DNA from: Pycnopodia helianthoides | Lineage: Eukaryota; Echinodermata; Asteroidea; Forcipulatida; Asteriidae | Reading direction: 5' to 3' | NCBI GenBank assembly: GCA_032158295.1 | Contig: CM063262.1 | Location: 9,929,977 to 9,993,976 of the forward strand | Length of the DNA: 64,000 nt | Part shown: positions 24,801 through 36,800 of the stretch, in pieces | How positions within the stretch are numbered: the first letter of the stretch is position 1 | How the letters are laid out: every line of letters begins with the position of its first letter | Translations under genes and position numbers: made by a program | The notes under the pieces: model-generated | Told to the model about the DNA's origin: nothing | The model's input: only the letters and a program-made list of their open reading frames with translations | Databases searched by the model: none

Positions 24801-27800
24801 ATAACAGATTTTGAAAATAAAAAATAACCGCTTTTGAACAAAAAAATTACAGATTTTGGACATGAAAATAATGGCTCTTGAAAATAACATTAACTGCTCT
24901 TGAAAACAACAATAACATAAAAATAACTGCTTTTAAAAATAACAAAACTACTTTTGAAAATAAAATTGAGTGTTCGAAATTTAAGAAAACTTCATCTTAC
25001 TTACCACCCATTCTGGGGAGGGACTGGGGTTGGTATCGTTCGCCTCTCCCTCCCTATAGCTCAGTACGTTGATGTTTACCAGATCGGAGTCCAGACTGTT
25101 TCTGTCCCACGTGATCCGAAGCTCGTTGCCCGATTGGAACCATTTCTTATTGAGCGGGTCCGCTCGGCTTACAGTCGGAGGCTGTGACGTAAGGGGCACT
25201 TGAAAACGAAATATGTGCAAGGAGGAAAAATTATGTACACATGTTTTAAATGTGTTTCTATGACCCCCTTAGCTCCCATTTTGACCCCTTGCAGCAATGT
25301 CCACTCGCAGCTAACCCAGCTAGCATCGAACCACAGGGCCAGGGCTGGGCCAGGCCTTGCAAGACCTGGCATGGGTTGGCCCAGCCGCGCCAACCTTGGC
25401 CCAATGCTGGGCCATGGCTGGCATCACTGTCTTAATTTATCAGGTACTTGCCAGCTTTGGGCCAGAGTTGGGCCCGTCTTGGCACCCAGTGGTTATAAGG
25501 CCTCTGCTACTTTAGCCATTTTGGAAGTCATATTGCACATTAACATTAAGTGTGAAAACGCAGCGTCACCTAAAATTGTGCACTGTTCAGTTGACATACA
25601 TTACAATATACCAACTATGGACCTTTCCATTGTTGATAAACAAACCGTGTTGGTTGGCATGGACGGCCGAATGTTAGCAAAACATTCAATGGTATTAACA
25701 GAGTTGACAGACTTATATTTTGTCAATAAAGTATTCTTGAAAGTTTTTTTCAACTAATTACTTACTTATCCAGTTAACTGGATCATTGTTACAGATAAGT
25801 TAAACCGTTTGTCTTACTAAAAAGGGTTAGTAAAGACTAAAGTAAAGTCTGTCCCGAGCCAATATGGCTCATCAGGCCGGTGTTTAAGTATCCGGTTTCG
25901 ATGGCATTAAACAACTGAGAATATCTCTATTCCCCGTGGACAGGAAGCCAGTCCATCACAGGTTACTCCCCAGCTCTCGCTGGTACCAATTTGTACCTTG
26001 GTCGGAGAGAAGCAATTATGATAAAGTGCCTTGCTCGAGGTCACAAGTGTTGCGACCGACAGGCCAGGATTCGAACCCACATTCTGTAAGTTGCAGAACT
26101 TGGGTCCCATCGCCCTAGACCACTCGGCCACAACACGTCCCCACTCAAAAAGGGTAGTATTTGAAAATTATCTAAATCATTTTATACTCACTTATTCTCA
26201 TGGAACCGGTCATTTCCCTAACAGAACCTCCAGTCAAGGAAATCGTCACGTCGACGTCACCCACGCTCTCCATTCTTGGCATCGACACAGGACGCCTGGT
26301 AGCGACTGACGTAAGTGCACGTTGTTTTACCGGCAGTCCCGAATTCGGCCACAATGCCGTCATTTGGATTGAAGCAAAACCCGCCGATGGTGGCTTTGGT
26401 ACCTCCGAGCATACCGGCATAGTCGGGGTAAATCTGCTGTGACTCGCTTGGGCCTATTTTGGTAGTAAAAGATTCGCTCTAGTCAAAAGAAATTTCTCAT
26501 ATCGTAAATGGCAGCAGACACTATGAAAAGTTTTGTCTTGGAAATGGAGTGAAAATCCACTTTTCTCCTTGAAATTGTAAATTCCCCCTTTTCACCTTGT
26601 TAAATGTTTTCACAGAGTTTTTTTGCCAGAGCCTAAGTATTTCACGCTGTTTTTACTATGCTGCAGTGACGCTGAAGACGTTATTCACCAATTAAAGAGT
26701 TCTAGGTTGGATGGAGAGCATTCCCGAAATAATGATGAAATTCACAGAGGCCAGTAAATGGTATGGAGACTCTTTTTTCAGGTGGTACGTTTAAGCTAGG
26801 ATTTGCATTTCCCTAAAAGCAGTGGTGAAAGAGAAATAATTCCTTGAATTTCAGCCAAATCCTGCACTTCATTGAGATTTTTCGGTGGTTTCACAGCAAA
26901 GACTTTCATAGTGAAAAGATGCTGGGTAATTTTCCACTATAGACCATGTAACCTGCGACATCAAATGTTTACAAAAGATCGAGCCACAGAGCCTGGACTT
27001 CCTGCAGGCACGATTTATACACAGCCCAATGGAAGAAAAGTATAAAACCTTGCATTTCATAGAATATGCCCTGTACAATGTGTATCAACTTTTGACATTA
27101 GGGAAGGGGGCACATCTATGAACTTGTGCAGCTGTTGTATTTTAGAACTCTTGAATTGATGTGGAAATTATGACACCTGGGTTAAGAGATTTATGGTTAA
27201 GCTTCTTACTCAAGGACACAAGTGCCTTGAACGGGATTCGAACCAACATTCCGAAGATTTGGTCACCGGAACTGTCGTCCAGTGCGCTAGACTGCTCAGC
27301 CAAGACTTGCGCCATCAGTCACGTTTGTTAGTTTGTTTGTTTGTTTGTTTGTTTGTTTGGATGATCTTCCCAACGAGAGAACTCAGCAAACTCCCACAAG
27401 GGGATATAAACACCAAGCTGGCAACAGCCAATCTCTCCCATACAAACATTGGTTTACTGTCTATGAATATGAATTGCAAAAATCAAGAAATTGTGATTTA
27501 GTAACTAGACGACAATACTTATTCTAGTCATTGTGAAGTCAGGGGTTATAGCTTGGCAGGATTCGAACCCACAACCTTGAGATTGCAAGTCCTGCAGTCT
27601 ATCCACTCGACCTGAGATAGACAAGTAGGAACCAGAAGACTAGAAAGAAGAAGAACTTACCACACTTTGGTTGCTCCACCTTGGACCCAGACACCTTGTA
27701 AATGAAGAAACCTGGCGGGTCTTTCGGATCCACGTTGGAGCTACATGGAAGGTCTTGTGCCCCATCGGTTAAATCCTCCAAGTCATATATCTCATTTGTC

Positions 27801-30800
27801 CTCGAGTCCCCAGCGTTGAAGCCGATCTGAAGTTAAATTAACCAAGAAACAGGTGGTGTCTTTTTGTATTTTTCAAAGCAACAAAGTCATGTCACAATTA
27901 GCATAGGCATATGGGGGGACTCTTTTGAACCCTTAAGTGAGGGCTGGTAACACTATGTTATGGCACGTATGTTATTTATTTCACTGTTTTCTCCAAAGTG
28001 CAATGCCCTGGGGGACTTAAAGTCCTTGATGTCCTAAACTGGACTATTCCACATAAAACGAAGTGCGGGATCATGCAGTCAGAGAGTTGTGTATTTTCAT
28101 TGAGGTGTTCGTGCAACAGCGCGAACAACTCTTTGTTTTTGTTCGGTTTTTGTTTTTTTTCTTTTTAGTTTTTCTTATTCTTCCGAACGAGACTTGTCCG
28201 CAGGCAAAAGCATAGTTGCGAACTTTTGATCAACTTGAAACTTCATGTGAAGTTAGATCATAACTATCAGAAGGCAAGTAAGTTGTGACGTCACGATTAC
28301 GTCATCAGGTGTTAATTTACAAGCACTTTAAGTTCAAAAAGTGACGTCATGCCAATGCCTGTATGTCTCTGAATATTATAGCTACAATATTCATATTTGG
28401 GCATATGATAGACCAAGACATGGGCAACATTTGAAAAGTTAACCTTAAAATCGTATGACTTTTACTTCCGGGTCGTTACCCTGGGTCGAAGTTTGCCTTT
28501 GGTTTTTTTCTTGAAAAACATCATTTTCGTGCTTGTCTACGGCATAACTCAAGATTGAAATTGAATTTTACATTGAAACTCATCAGACATTTGAACCTCA
28601 ATATCAAGACAACACAAACTTGATGATGTCATGATGACGTCATCAGGTTTTGAATTACAATAAATCAAAGTTTAATATTTAAAAAAAATCATAACTCGCG
28701 AACCGCATGTTGGATTTTTACAATCGACACATCATCGGACAGGTCGTTGAAAGTTCAACAAACCCTACACAAAACTTGACCCCATTTGACCTTTACTTCC
28801 GGTTCAAATCGGAAGTTGAAAATTTCAACAATTCGTATCTCAAAAACTACCAATTATTTTAGTTTATTTTTTGTATCAAGGTGTGGAACGTTAAGCCTGC
28901 TCAAACTTTTGCACTCAGATGACAATATTTTGACCTTTACATGAGGTCGAAAAAGGCACACGTTTAAGTTGACCCACCGTGACAACGCACGATAGTGAAA
29001 CTGAAAGAACACAGGTAGACATACGAACGTGCGCCTACACATCGCATGCATTGAAGGCTATGCGTACCGTGGCGTGTTCTGCTCGACTGATCACAGGGGG
29101 GCAAAGTCCATTTGGCATAGGCTATGCATTGAGCAAGGCTGTATGGGCTGTTAGTCTAATCCAAGTGTGAGCATTTTTGTCAGATAACAAAAGACACACT
29201 TCCAAAGATCACACAACCTTCAAACTTCGCACATAGTTAGCTCTTCAATTGTAGAAGACACTGCTTTCTTGACGTCATAATGACGTAATCAGGTGTTCAA
29301 TTAAATTTTAAAAAATTTAATATATTTGAAAAATTAATAACTTATGAACCGTGCATCGGAATTTTACAATCTATACATCATCGGAGAGGTCTTCGAAAAA
29401 TAAACAAACGCTACACAGAGTGTTGACTCAATTGACCTTGTCTTTCAGTTGAAAGCGGAAGTTAAGTAGTAACCTTAGCATTTATTTCCTGTGTAACAAA
29501 TGTACTTTCCGTGAAAATTCAAAAGCTACCAACAATCTTTTCTTCGATTTAATTAAACACTGACCCAATTGATAGCCGAACACCTCTGTGTTTGTTCGTA
29601 CAAACACTAAATTCTAGTTTTTATTTTATTTTTATTATCTCATGGGTCCTTTTCCAGCTGTCATGAGAGGCAAAATGTAAAAAAGTTCAATTTTTGTGAT
29701 GGGTACCGGTTGGTCCGACTGAGTGCTGGTTGCTGTTAACCGGTGCCGACCAGTGTAGTGACAACCCTGTCTATAAGCCAATGCCAAACAAGCAAGTTCA
29801 CTCTACACAAATCATCAAACAAACTTGTTTTGAAGCATACCTGAGGCTGAGTGGCGCCAAGGCCTGTGTCGAGGTCACCACCACTCCCTACATCAGTGAT
29901 CCATTCAATATCTCGGTAGAGGAAAAATACGAATGTACTGACTGCGTCGGACACCACAACGCATTGGAAGGTGTTCACCTGTAATGGAGATGAAAAACAT
30001 TTAATGGAAAATCTCAAGACGGTTTTGGGCTCCTTTAAGATGAACCCTAACATCATATGAAGATATTTGCTGTGAAACCACCGTGAAATCTCAGTGAAGT
30101 TCAGGATTTGGCTGAAATTCAAGGAGTTATTTCTCTTTCACCATGCTATAAGGGAATTGCCCACCTTGAAAAAAGAGTCTCTAGCCCCAAAAGAGTCTCT
30201 GTGAATTTCACCGTGTGATTTCAGGGAATGCTCTCCATCCAAGCCTAGAGCTCTTTAATTGGTGAATAATGTTTTCAGCTGTGCAGCACAGTAAAAAAAA
30301 AGGTGAAACACTTAGACTATGGCTAGTTAGAAAAGAACTCGGTGAAAACAAGGTGTGAATTAAAAAATGTAAAGGAAAAAAGTGGATTTTCACTTCATTT
30401 TCAAGACAAAAACTTTCACAGTACTTTGTGAAATTGAGCCCAGGTCACACTTGCTTAATTCAGATTGACTCTTAGTTAGAAAAGAACTTCATGAAAACAA
30501 GGTGAAAAGGGGAATTTACAATTTCAAAGAGAAAAGTGGATTTTCACTCTAAACACGCTTTTTATAGTCCAAAGCATCCAATCTAAGGCAACGTGTCCCT
30601 TTAATAAATTCAAATGCCTTGAGGTGAAATTGAATGACGGTTTCAAACAAAGAGGCAACAGTAAAAAAGTCTGCTTTTTTTTGCCGAAAATGAACGGAAC
30701 CTCGACATCCGAATTATGCAAACATTTCAGCACATATTTCATTACATCGTCATGCTAATTTTAAATTCTTGACGAGTTGAATAGATTTATCCGATCCTCC

Positions 30801-33800
30801 GAAACTCACCACTAAAGGCTGGTTCGATCCAAAAAATCCGACGCGATCCCATGTCACAATCAGCATATTCTTGGGCTGAAAGTCGCTGTTCCGGACGAAG
30901 TACTGGCGGATCTTTCCGACGGCTTTCTCCAGCATGGCAGAGTCGGTGGTCTCACGGTAAAAGACTTTGCCAGCTACCGCCAGATCGACGTTTGCCATGA
31001 ATGGCGCTATCAAGATGTTTTTCTTATCTGCCTGTATCGGTCAAACAATTCATAAAACTAAACTAAAGCGACATTACAGAATTGGTAAGAAAAAAACTTG
31101 TAAAATATACTTTTTGATCACAGATTTACATAAAACTTACACGGTCTAATGATGATAATAGTAGAAAACATCCTTTTTCTGTCTGAAATGCCATAATTTG
31201 ATGAGAAATGAATAAACGAATTTTCCGATTGGAGTTTATTGCTTAGTGAGCGTTTTATTCGCTTGTTGAATCTATATGATTTCATGCAAATGTGTAATCG
31301 GTTTTTCACTATTTTCTCGTGACCCAGAGGGCCGATCGATCTCAAACTTCTACAGGTTTGTCAGTTTATGTATATGGTGGATTACATAAAGTGCTTACAC
31401 TGCCAGCAACTGTTTTGTTAGCAAAAACCAATTCTGTAATGTTCCTTTAAATGCAGGATACACTCTTGGTAATCGTCAAAGACCAGTATCCACACTTCGT
31501 GTATCCCAGCATGCATAAAATAACAAACCTGTAAAATCTTGGACTCAATTGGTGATCGAAGTTGCAAGAAAATAATGAAAGAAAAAACACCCTAGTTGCA
31601 TAGAATTGTGCGCTTTTAAATGCCTGATAAAGGCAGATTATTTGAGTGAGAAATTACGTCTTTCTCAAAAAACTACATTACTTCAGAGGGAGTCGTTTCT
31701 CACAATATTTTTATACTATCAGCAGCTCTCAGGTACTCCTTACCGAGGAAGTTTTTATGGTAATATATTTCTTGAGTAATTACCAAAAGTATCCACTACC
31801 TTTAAGTAAACAAACAAAGTAAATCAATACATAAAACGAAGTGTAGAACAATAATTTACAAGAAGAAGAGGGTTATAATTTGCCAGTCTTTATTTTTTAG
31901 AGTTATAGGGCCTATAGGATCTCAGATGGCACAATTCCAGATTGGCTCCGTACTTACCGTTGATGGAATAGGTAGTCGTTGCCATTTGAACGGACCGACA
32001 GCATTGACAAATGACAGCACTCCGTTGTCGTTGATCTGCGTAGAGAAAAAAAACAAAGACTAAAACAAGTTCTGTAACAAAGCTGGCGATATTTGGGATG
32101 TACCAAGTTTTAATTGGGATGGAGCTTCCAAACTTTTTATACCGAGGGCTGCACTCTAAAAAACCCAAGGGTCAGACTTGTCCCGGAGATTCTGCGGCAG
32201 TGCAGTTAATTACCAGAAGTCCCCTCGATCCACTAAGCGAAAGAAGTAGTTCCGGCCGATTTCCTACCTTCCGCCCAGATAGTGTTTAATAACACTATGA
32301 AAATCTTTGCCGAGAAACCACTGTGAAATCTCAGTGAAGTGCAGGATTTGGCTGAAATTCAAGGAGTTTTTTCTCTTTCACCATGCTTTAAGGGAATTGC
32401 AGTTCCCTTAAACCACCTTGAAAAAAAGAGTCTCCAGCCATCGATCTCACCAAACTCTTCCTAACTTAGGATTAATCTTAGGACTTAGGACGAGTTAAGT
32501 TCCGTATCCATAGACGTTAGGACGCATTGAACCCATCCTAAGTTAGGACGAGTTACTCATCCTAACTCGAGATAGGATTAATCCTAGCGCTTCATGAAAT
32601 TGGCTGCTGACCATTTACTGGCCTGAATGAATTTCACCCTGATTTCAGGGAATGCTCTGCATCCCAGCCTAAAACTCTTTAATTGGTAGATAATTCTCTG
32701 GAATGTCATTTCCCACTTCCCCCACTCCATGGTCTCATGGGGGTGATTAGCCATGCTATCTTGCTCTACTCCAAATGTAAACATTGGTCTGTCCACACTG
32801 TGCTGACCAGTCTACTGATGACCTGAAACAAGGTGAACCCAAATGGCTGACCAATAAACCATCTATCAGGTTGACTTCCCCTCATTAAAAAAAGTAATCT
32901 ATCCAGTTGTATTCATACCAAGGACACCTTGAAAACTTGGTGAAATACTCCTTGAATTAAACCACACTTTATACAGAAGCAGGACAGCTCTTTTCAGGAC
33001 TGAGAAGTCTCCCGAATTCTGAAAATCGTCTCCATTGATACCTCGCCATGCAAGGCCTCAAAAATCATAATGATAAATTATTGTGCTTTTTGCTGTAAAG
33101 GCCGCCCATACTTTTGCCAACCATGGTTGGCAAAACTTGCGTCTGTGACGTTGCAAAAGAAAGGTCTATATAGCAAAAATTGTCCCCGTTTGTTGTTCAC
33201 TTACAAATATCGACGAATACTTCTTTCCGTAGTACGTGACTGGGCTTTTCAGATTCAGCTCTACGTATCCATCATTGACACGGGTTAGCTCCCTGTCACC
33301 TTTGAAACTCCCGAAGGTAAATAACTCATCCTCCGGGAGCCTATCGTCCTCCACGCAAGCTGAAAGAAACAGAAGAGAGAGAGAGAGAGAAAAAGATGAG
33401 TTCAAATGTAAAAGATCACTGATTTTAAAGTTCATTCCATCGGTGGCCTTCCGTTGCTGCATGTTCATATAGACTATGTTACATTTGTTTACAGAGTGGC
33501 GACCTCATACATAATGCTATTCCTGACGGGCAAGATGCTACACAGGCTCAATGGGAAAATTTTTACTTTGTGTCATAATTTTCACATAAATTCAAAATTT
33601 ACAAAAGCAACAGCTGTACAGCTTTTGAGATGTCCCCCTTTCTTCATATCAAAAGTTGAGGAAAATCAGACTGTGCAATCTCCATAAAACATAAGATTTG
33701 TTGTATTCTTCCATTGAGCTGTGTACAAATGTGCCCACCGGAAGTCCAGGCTCTGTGGCTCTTTTGTAAACATGTGATGTCACAGGTCACATCGTCTATA

Positions 33801-36800
33801 TGTATGGAACCTTTACACTAAGAACTTCAAGGTCACAATTGATCCTATTTCTGGTGTCATAAGGAAAACTGTCCCCCGGAGATTCTGTCCCCCCAATGGG
33901 AATGGTCTGAAGGAGGTTGCTCTCAAAAGAGGGCGCTATCAAAAGAAGTTTGAACACAATTCGCCATATTGGGGAGAGTTAATGCCTGCCACACCGGGGC
34001 CCAATTTCTTAGAGCTGCTTAAGCACACAAAAGTAGCTAAGCACAACAAAATTATGCTTACCAGAATATGGTTACCAGCCAAAATACCATTTCACCTGTA
34101 CATTTTGTGACTGGTATCCTGCTCATTCCTGCTTAGCAGAAAATTGTTAAGCAATATTTTCTGCTTATAAGCAGCTCTATGAAATTAGGCCAAGGTCCCA
34201 GGGGAGCACGACTCATTTCTGGGTCAGACTGACCCGGAAATTGGGTCAAACGGCAAGAGTTGACGCACTAAAATAAGGCCGGCGAGACATGAACCGTTTT
34301 TGTTGTTTTCACTTCTAAAACAAATTACAACTAAATTGGGTGAATGTTTAACAGGAATTGTGGTTGTAAGGTCACTATATTAAAAACTGGAGGATGGGAA
34401 TGATTTGAATACAAAATAACTATTGTCCCTTTGCCGGTCTATATCAAGTTTCGGATATCAAAGCTACCGTACAGCATGATCCTAAAAAAACATCAAAGAA
34501 AATGCATATCTTACACTTGTCTATCCCTTACTAGAATATTCATCTTCTGTTTGGGATCCATACACAAGTCAGGTTCTCATCAATAAAATTGATCAGGTCC
34601 AGGACACAGCTGCAGGGCTGCCATATTTGTAGTAAACGACTGCTAACGTCATAACAGAATTAGGGCCTCAAGGACTTAAACTGGAACACCTTAAAGGACA
34701 GCAGAGCTACCAACATACTCTCCATACCCCACAAAGAAAGACATGGGCTTCCTGCAAGAGGACCTCCCTCAACCAATCCAACGTCCTTCACAACGGCACC
34801 TTCATTCCAACTGCTACCAAAGTATTATTAACCCAACAAGAACTAGTCTGCTACATTTACAGCGTTCGACCTGGGCCATGTCACACAGGGCAACATTTTC
34901 AGGCAACTTTGAGGCAACAGCTGCACTGCATTACAAAAGGAACACTTCAGCAGCACAAAATACATTCTTATCGCTGTAACTCACCACCATTCCCAAGGAA
35001 ATAATGAGAAAACCTACAAATGTGAATGAATGTTTTTAACTGGAGATTGTCTGGAACTGGGCACTGTAAATGGCCCACCGTTAATATTCTTCCAAACTCA
35101 ATAGTAAGATTATAGTCGTACTCGTAGAGGCATGTTTTACCACGTGGCATACAACCCTTTATCAACGTGTAATTCCATATTTTATAGTATGCGTGTTTGT
35201 AAATTATTACGATTAAAGACTGGAAACAACTACCGTCCAATAATACTACCACCCAAGATAACAAACCTCAAGGCACTGCTCTCGAGCACACCATGGAGGT
35301 AGGAATCCATGGGCACACCACCCATCGTATGTAATTCGTCTTCATTGCTGCTAGATCCAGAGATATCCAGGGACCATATCCAGGTATACTTGGCATGGTA
35401 TGTACACAACGGAACATGCAAGCCCCACCCTGACGGCTTATTTTCACAGCGTACGGAGAGGTAGTATAGTAAACTGAAGTAATAACTAATCCCATGTCAA
35501 CACACACGACAGATGACTTGAAACTGCCTTTATCTCGTGAATTCCCGTTGAGTGATTCACTCAAAGATAAACTTGGGTTGTGTTAAGCATTAACTAAATG
35601 CCAGGAATATTATGATTATATAGGAGTGGAGGCGATTGGGAATGTAAACATGGTTTTTCCCTGTCGAATTTTCTCTGAGACAGTCACCGTTTTTGGTAAA
35701 CATCAGCGTTCAGTTTCGCAACTCTTTCACTTACTGATGTAAAGTCCCGCATTTAATACCCAAACTGGTCATCGGTATATAAAATATAATGATTTTGTAA
35801 CAAATAATATGTTATTTAAAGTATCATTACAGAATTTGTAAGAAACAATCTTGTAAAATATACTTTTTGATCACAGATTTACATCAAACTTACACGGTCT
35901 AATGATGATGATAGTAGAAAACATCCCTTGAAATATTTCGGTCTGAAATGCCATATTTAATGAGAAATGAATAAACGAATTTTCCGATTGGAGTTTATCG
36001 CTCAGTGAGCGTTTTATTCATTTGTTGAATCTATATTATGTCATGCAAATGTGTAATCGGTTTTTCACTATTTTCTCGTGACCCAGATGGCCGATCGATC
36101 TCAAACGTCTACAGGTTTGTCAGTTTATGTATATGGTGGATTACATAAAGTGCTTACACTGCCAGCAACTGTATTGTTAGCAAAAACCAATTCTGTAATG
36201 TTCCTTTAATTATTTGCAGTTTTATTTAGACGGGTAGCCTTATGAACATTAAATCAGCTATACCCTAAAGGCCCAGTACACAACTTAACAATACAAAATT
36301 AAAGTTATTAGTAAAATACAGGGTTATTAAGAAAAAGCCACGGGAATCAAAAACAGAAAACAAAAAAACTGAGTCTAAAACAAAGAACATTTTACATGGA
36401 TAGAAGGAGAAAAGTTTATAAAATGAACACCATCACTTTATTGAAACTGGGTGCTTGAAATCCATACATTATTAAAGAGTGGCTCCAAGGTCAAATTCAT
36501 TTTTGTGATCCACTCATTTTACAAAAGCTAAAGAGTCCGTATGAAAATGGGGGGGGGGGACGACTTAGAAGTCTCAAACCTCACGTTAAAGCTAGGGTGT
36601 GTACAACATTGGTCAGACTAAAAATATATGTTCACAGATTTGCACATAACTTACATGGATATAAAAATGGTCACGGTGGTAAACTTCCCTTGAAATAGTT
36701 TTGCTTGAAATGCTAGCCTATAGTTTTTAGGAAATGAGTAAAACTGTTAGTCTTTATCACTGGTGATAAGATCCGATGATTGAAAACAGTGAAAAACAAA

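Noticed and set aside
25200..25757. Plus-strand open frame of 185 codons
   Set aside because: Crosses a GGGCCA-rich inverted repeat and intronic sequence; no recognisable domain.
35268..35564. Minus-strand open frame of 98 codons in intron 1 considered as an extra exon
   Set aside because: Exons 1 and 2 join in frame without it and it has no NIDO or other family motif.
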